From Phycisphaerae bacterium (GTDB lineage: Bacteria; Planctomycetota; Phycisphaerae; UBA1845; Fen-1342): a DNA stretch of 14,905 nt. The stretch is from assembly GCA_016935035.1 (NCBI GenBank), contig JAFGRR010000160.1:1-14905 (forward strand), written 5' to 3'. Under the pieces are notes generated by a model. The model was given only the letters and a program-made list of their open reading frames with translations. It was not told where the DNA came from and ran no database searches. Both the position numbers and the translations under genes were made by a program. Below, one piece after another: positions 12,841-14,905 of this stretch (positions are counted from its first letter, which is position 1; each line of letters opens with the position of its first letter).

Positions 12841-14905
12841 ATGAAACGTCTACCCCAGTGGGGCGCGTTCGCGCTAGTGCTGACGGCCCTATTCGCCGCA
12901 TCAACAGCCAGTGCCGCCGACGCCAAACTCTTTGACTATCAGCAGATCGAACTCGAAAACGGCCTTAAGGTCGTCACGCTTGAGGACTCCTCCTGCCCCG
13001 TCGTGGCGGTCCAGGTGTGGTATCACGTCGGCTCTCGCAACGAGCGCCCCGACCGCCAGGGCTTCGCCCACATGTTCGAGCACATGATGTTCCGCGGCAC
13101 GGACCTGCTCGAACCCAAGGAGCACTCCGACCTGATCCAGAGCACTGGCGGTGATTGCAACGCCGGCACGTCATTCGACCACACTGCGTACATCAATCGA
13201 CTGCCCGCCAACCAGATCGAGCTCGCTCTATGGCTCGAAGCCGAGCGAATGGCGTTCCTGGCCGTGAACCAGGAGAACTTTGACGTCGAGCGCAAGGTCG
13301 TCGAGGAAGAGTTGCGGATGTACCGCAACAACCCGTATGGCACGCTTGGCGACCAAGTGCTGGCCGCACTGTTCAAGGTCCATCCGTATCGCTGGATGGT
13401 CACCGGTCAGATTTCCCACCTGCGCGCCGCCAGTGTGCAGGAACTGCGGGACTTCTGGTCAACCTACTACGTTCCCAACAACGCGACCTTGGTCATTGTC
13501 GGCGCCGTCAAGCACGAGGACGCGCAGCGGATGGCGAAGGAGTACTTCGGTTGGATTACGCGCGGCGCCGACCCGCCCATTGTCGGCATTCACGAGCCAA
13601 TGCCGACCGAGGCCCGCCGCGTCACTTTCAAGGAAGACAAAGCCCCGGCCCCGCTGGCGGGCATCATCTACCGCACGGTGCCGGCCGCACACCCGGACTA
13701 CGTACCGCTGCAACTGCTAGCCACGATTCTCGGGGGTGGCGAGAGCAGCCGGCTCTATCGCGACCTGGTGGCCGACACTCAGGACGTCGCCATCGCGATG
13801 GCAATGGCCATGTCACTCGAAGACGACGGCATTCTGGCAGCCGCCGCGATTCTGCCGCCCTTCGGCGGCAAGCCGGTGGACGAAATCCTCGATAGCATCG
13901 CCGCCCACATCGAGCACTTCCGCGACGAGCCGGTGTCCGAGCGCGAACTGACGAAAGCCAAGAACCAGATGCTCACGGGCGTCGTGCTGCCTCAACTCAG
14001 CATCATGAGCAAGGCGGATGCCCTGGGCGAGGCGGCCACCACGCTGGGCGACGTGTCACGCGTCAACGATCAGCTTGAAGAGATCCGTGCCGTCACCGCC
14101 GCCGACATTCAACGCGTCGCCAATGAATACCTTGCCCCCGAACGCGCGTTGCGTGCCGATGTGAAGGCCAATCTGCTGGGCTCGCTGTTTGGCGGCAAGA
14201 AGGACGACGATGGCGAGGTGACCGCCGCACCAGAGGCCGAGGCTCCGCCGCCTGGACGTCCCGGCGTGGTCCGCCCCGCCGACTTCCCGACCGAGCCGCC
14301 GATCGCAGACCTGCTCGATGTCGACACCGAGCTTGACCTGAGCGAACACAAGCTGCCAAACGGTATGACCATCATCGTGGTGCCGAACCACGAAGTCCCG
14401 TACGTCACCGTGCAACTCGGCCTGCGCAGCGGGGCGTGGACCGAGGACAAGCCCGGCACGGCGTCGCTGGCACTCAGCATGCTGACCAAGGGCACGGACG
14501 CGCACGACGAAGGCCAGCTCGCCGACGAACTCGAAACATACGCCATCTCGCTCGGCGGCAACGCCGGCATGGACACCTGCTCGGTAACTCTTGGCTCCCT
14601 GACCGAGCAACTTGAACGCGGCATGGCGTTGATGGGCGAGGTGGTTCTCACGCCCACCTTCCCCGCCGACGAACTCGACAGAATGGTCAAGCAGTTGCGC
14701 ACCGCTCTGGCAGTCGAGGAGTCGACACCCGAGTATTTTGCGGACCGTGAGCTGCGCCGGGCACTGTTCGGTGAGCACCCATATGCACGCGAGGCCGATC
14801 CCGAGAGTGCCGATCTCGGCAGGTTGTCGGTCGATGATCTGCGGCAGTGGTGGAAGACGTTCGCGCGGCCGGATGATGCGACGCTCATCTTCGCCGGCGA
14901 CATCG
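12841..14905 (+). CDS. M16 family zinc metallopeptidase, two-domain, C-terminus beyond window
   Basis: An open frame of 688 residues that runs off the right edge. Residues 1-25 are a signal peptide (KRLPQW, hydrophobic stretch, ASA before the cut), so it acts outside the cytoplasm. Domain one (about 33-440) has GFAHMFEHMMFRGT at 74-87, with the inverted zinc motif H77-x-x-E80-H81, and ERKVVEEELRM (150-160) carrying the distal Glu ligand. NNPYG and HPYRWMVTG follow as in processing-peptidase and PqqL-like enzymes. An acidic, Pro/Ala-rich linker spans about 447-495. Domain two begins near 500 (LPNGMTIIVVPN) and has lost the zinc site: the aligned residues are S542-x-x-L-S546. An active N-domain with an inactive C-domain is usual for this family and forms a clamshell. 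The start has AAGGAG eight bases upstream. Substrate peptide unknown. Confidence 0.92.
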   Translation, partial: MKRLPQWGAFALVLTALFAASTASAADAKLFDYQQIELENGLKVVTLEDSSCPVVAVQVWYHVGSRNERPDRQGFAHMFEHMMFRGTDLLEPKEHSDLIQSTGGDCNAGTSFDHTAYINRLPANQIELALWLEAERMAFLAVNQENFDVERKVVEEELRMYRNNPYGTLGDQVLAALFKVHPYRWMVTGQISHLRAASVQELRDFWSTYYVPNNATLVIVGAVKHEDAQRMAKEYFGWITRGADPPIVGIHEPMPTEARRVTFKEDKAPAPLAGIIYRTVPAAHPDYVPLQLLATILGGGESSRLYRDLVADTQDVAIAMAMAMSLEDDGILAAAAILPPFGGKPVDEILDSIAAHIEHFRDEPVSERELTKAKNQMLTGVVLPQLSIMSKADALGEAATTLGDVSRVNDQLEEIRAVTAADIQRVANEYLAPERALRADVKANLLGSLFGGKKDDDGEVTAAPEAEAPPPGRPGVVRPADFPTEPPIADLLDVDTELDLSEHKLPNGMTIIVVPNHEVPYVTVQLGLRSGAWTEDKPGTASLALSMLTKGTDAHDEGQLADELETYAISLGGNAGMDTCSVTLGSLTEQLERGMALMGEVVLTPTFPADELDRMVKQLRTALAVEESTPEYFADRELRRALFGEHPYAREADPESADLGRLSVDDLRQWWKTFARPDDATLIFAGDI

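Overview
The window is a GC-rich (low-60s percent by eye) stretch of bacterial chromosome, most likely from a planctomycete or a close PVC-group relative. This is inferred from gene content: an orphan pseudopilin with an FTLIE helix and a C-terminal F-x-D-x-H-V motif, a sulfatase-superfamily lipoprotein ending in the LARLRTLGY motif, several lipoproteins, and a sigma-70 factor of a layout I associate with Planctomycetota. Genes sit on both strands in one- or two-gene units. I see no transposase, integrase, CRISPR array, rRNA or tRNA gene.

Layout, left to right. 1-248 (-): exported protein, cut by the left edge, resembling the N-terminus of C45-type acyltransferases/hydrolases. 394-1545 (+): acyl-CoA dehydrogenase. 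1570-1797 (-): small TM2-type membrane protein. 2040-3176 (+): class I DAHP synthase, divergent from the TM2 gene with a plausible promoter on each side. 3202-3873 (-): PPP-like metallophosphatase, back to back with a short-chain dehydrogenase at 3918-4745 (+). 5938-4648 (-): a tight pair, dUTPase then an alpha/beta-hydrolase lipoprotein, whose 3' end overlaps the 3' end of the dehydrogenase. 6112-6453 (+): STAS-domain protein, convergent with a sulfatase-like lipoprotein at 6484-7875 (-). 8057-8608 (-): UPF0316 membrane protein. 8898-9806 (-): DUF4097-type acidic lipoprotein with its own intrinsic terminator. 10093-11157 (-): unusual sigma-70 factor, also with an intrinsic terminator. 11158-11771: AT-rich 614-base intergenic region. 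11772-12584 (+): pseudopilin. 12841 to the right edge (+): two-domain M16 peptidase.

The genes do not form one pathway. They mix housekeeping functions (aromatic amino acid entry, dUTP hydrolysis, acyl-CoA oxidation) with envelope proteins (three lipoproteins, two small membrane proteins, a secreted protease, a pseudopilin). The least explained DNA is the divergent region between the sigma factor and the pseudopilin. It carries three copies of a CCAATAAA-like box, a TAGTACTT/AAGTACTA palindrome touching a TATAAC hexamer, a mutually exclusive hairpin pair upstream of the sigma gene and a 9-base inverted repeat around a TACAAT hexamer.

Several enzymes have altered catalytic or signature residues: the sulfatase-like protein has Thr at the formylglycine position, the phosphatase reads GNVE instead of GNHE, the STAS protein has lost the D-S-S-G motif, and the sigma factor lacks region 3 and the tryptophan pair of region 2. 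I did not find a clearly new multi-gene system. The best candidates for something undescribed are the regulatory region and the residue-swapped enzymes.
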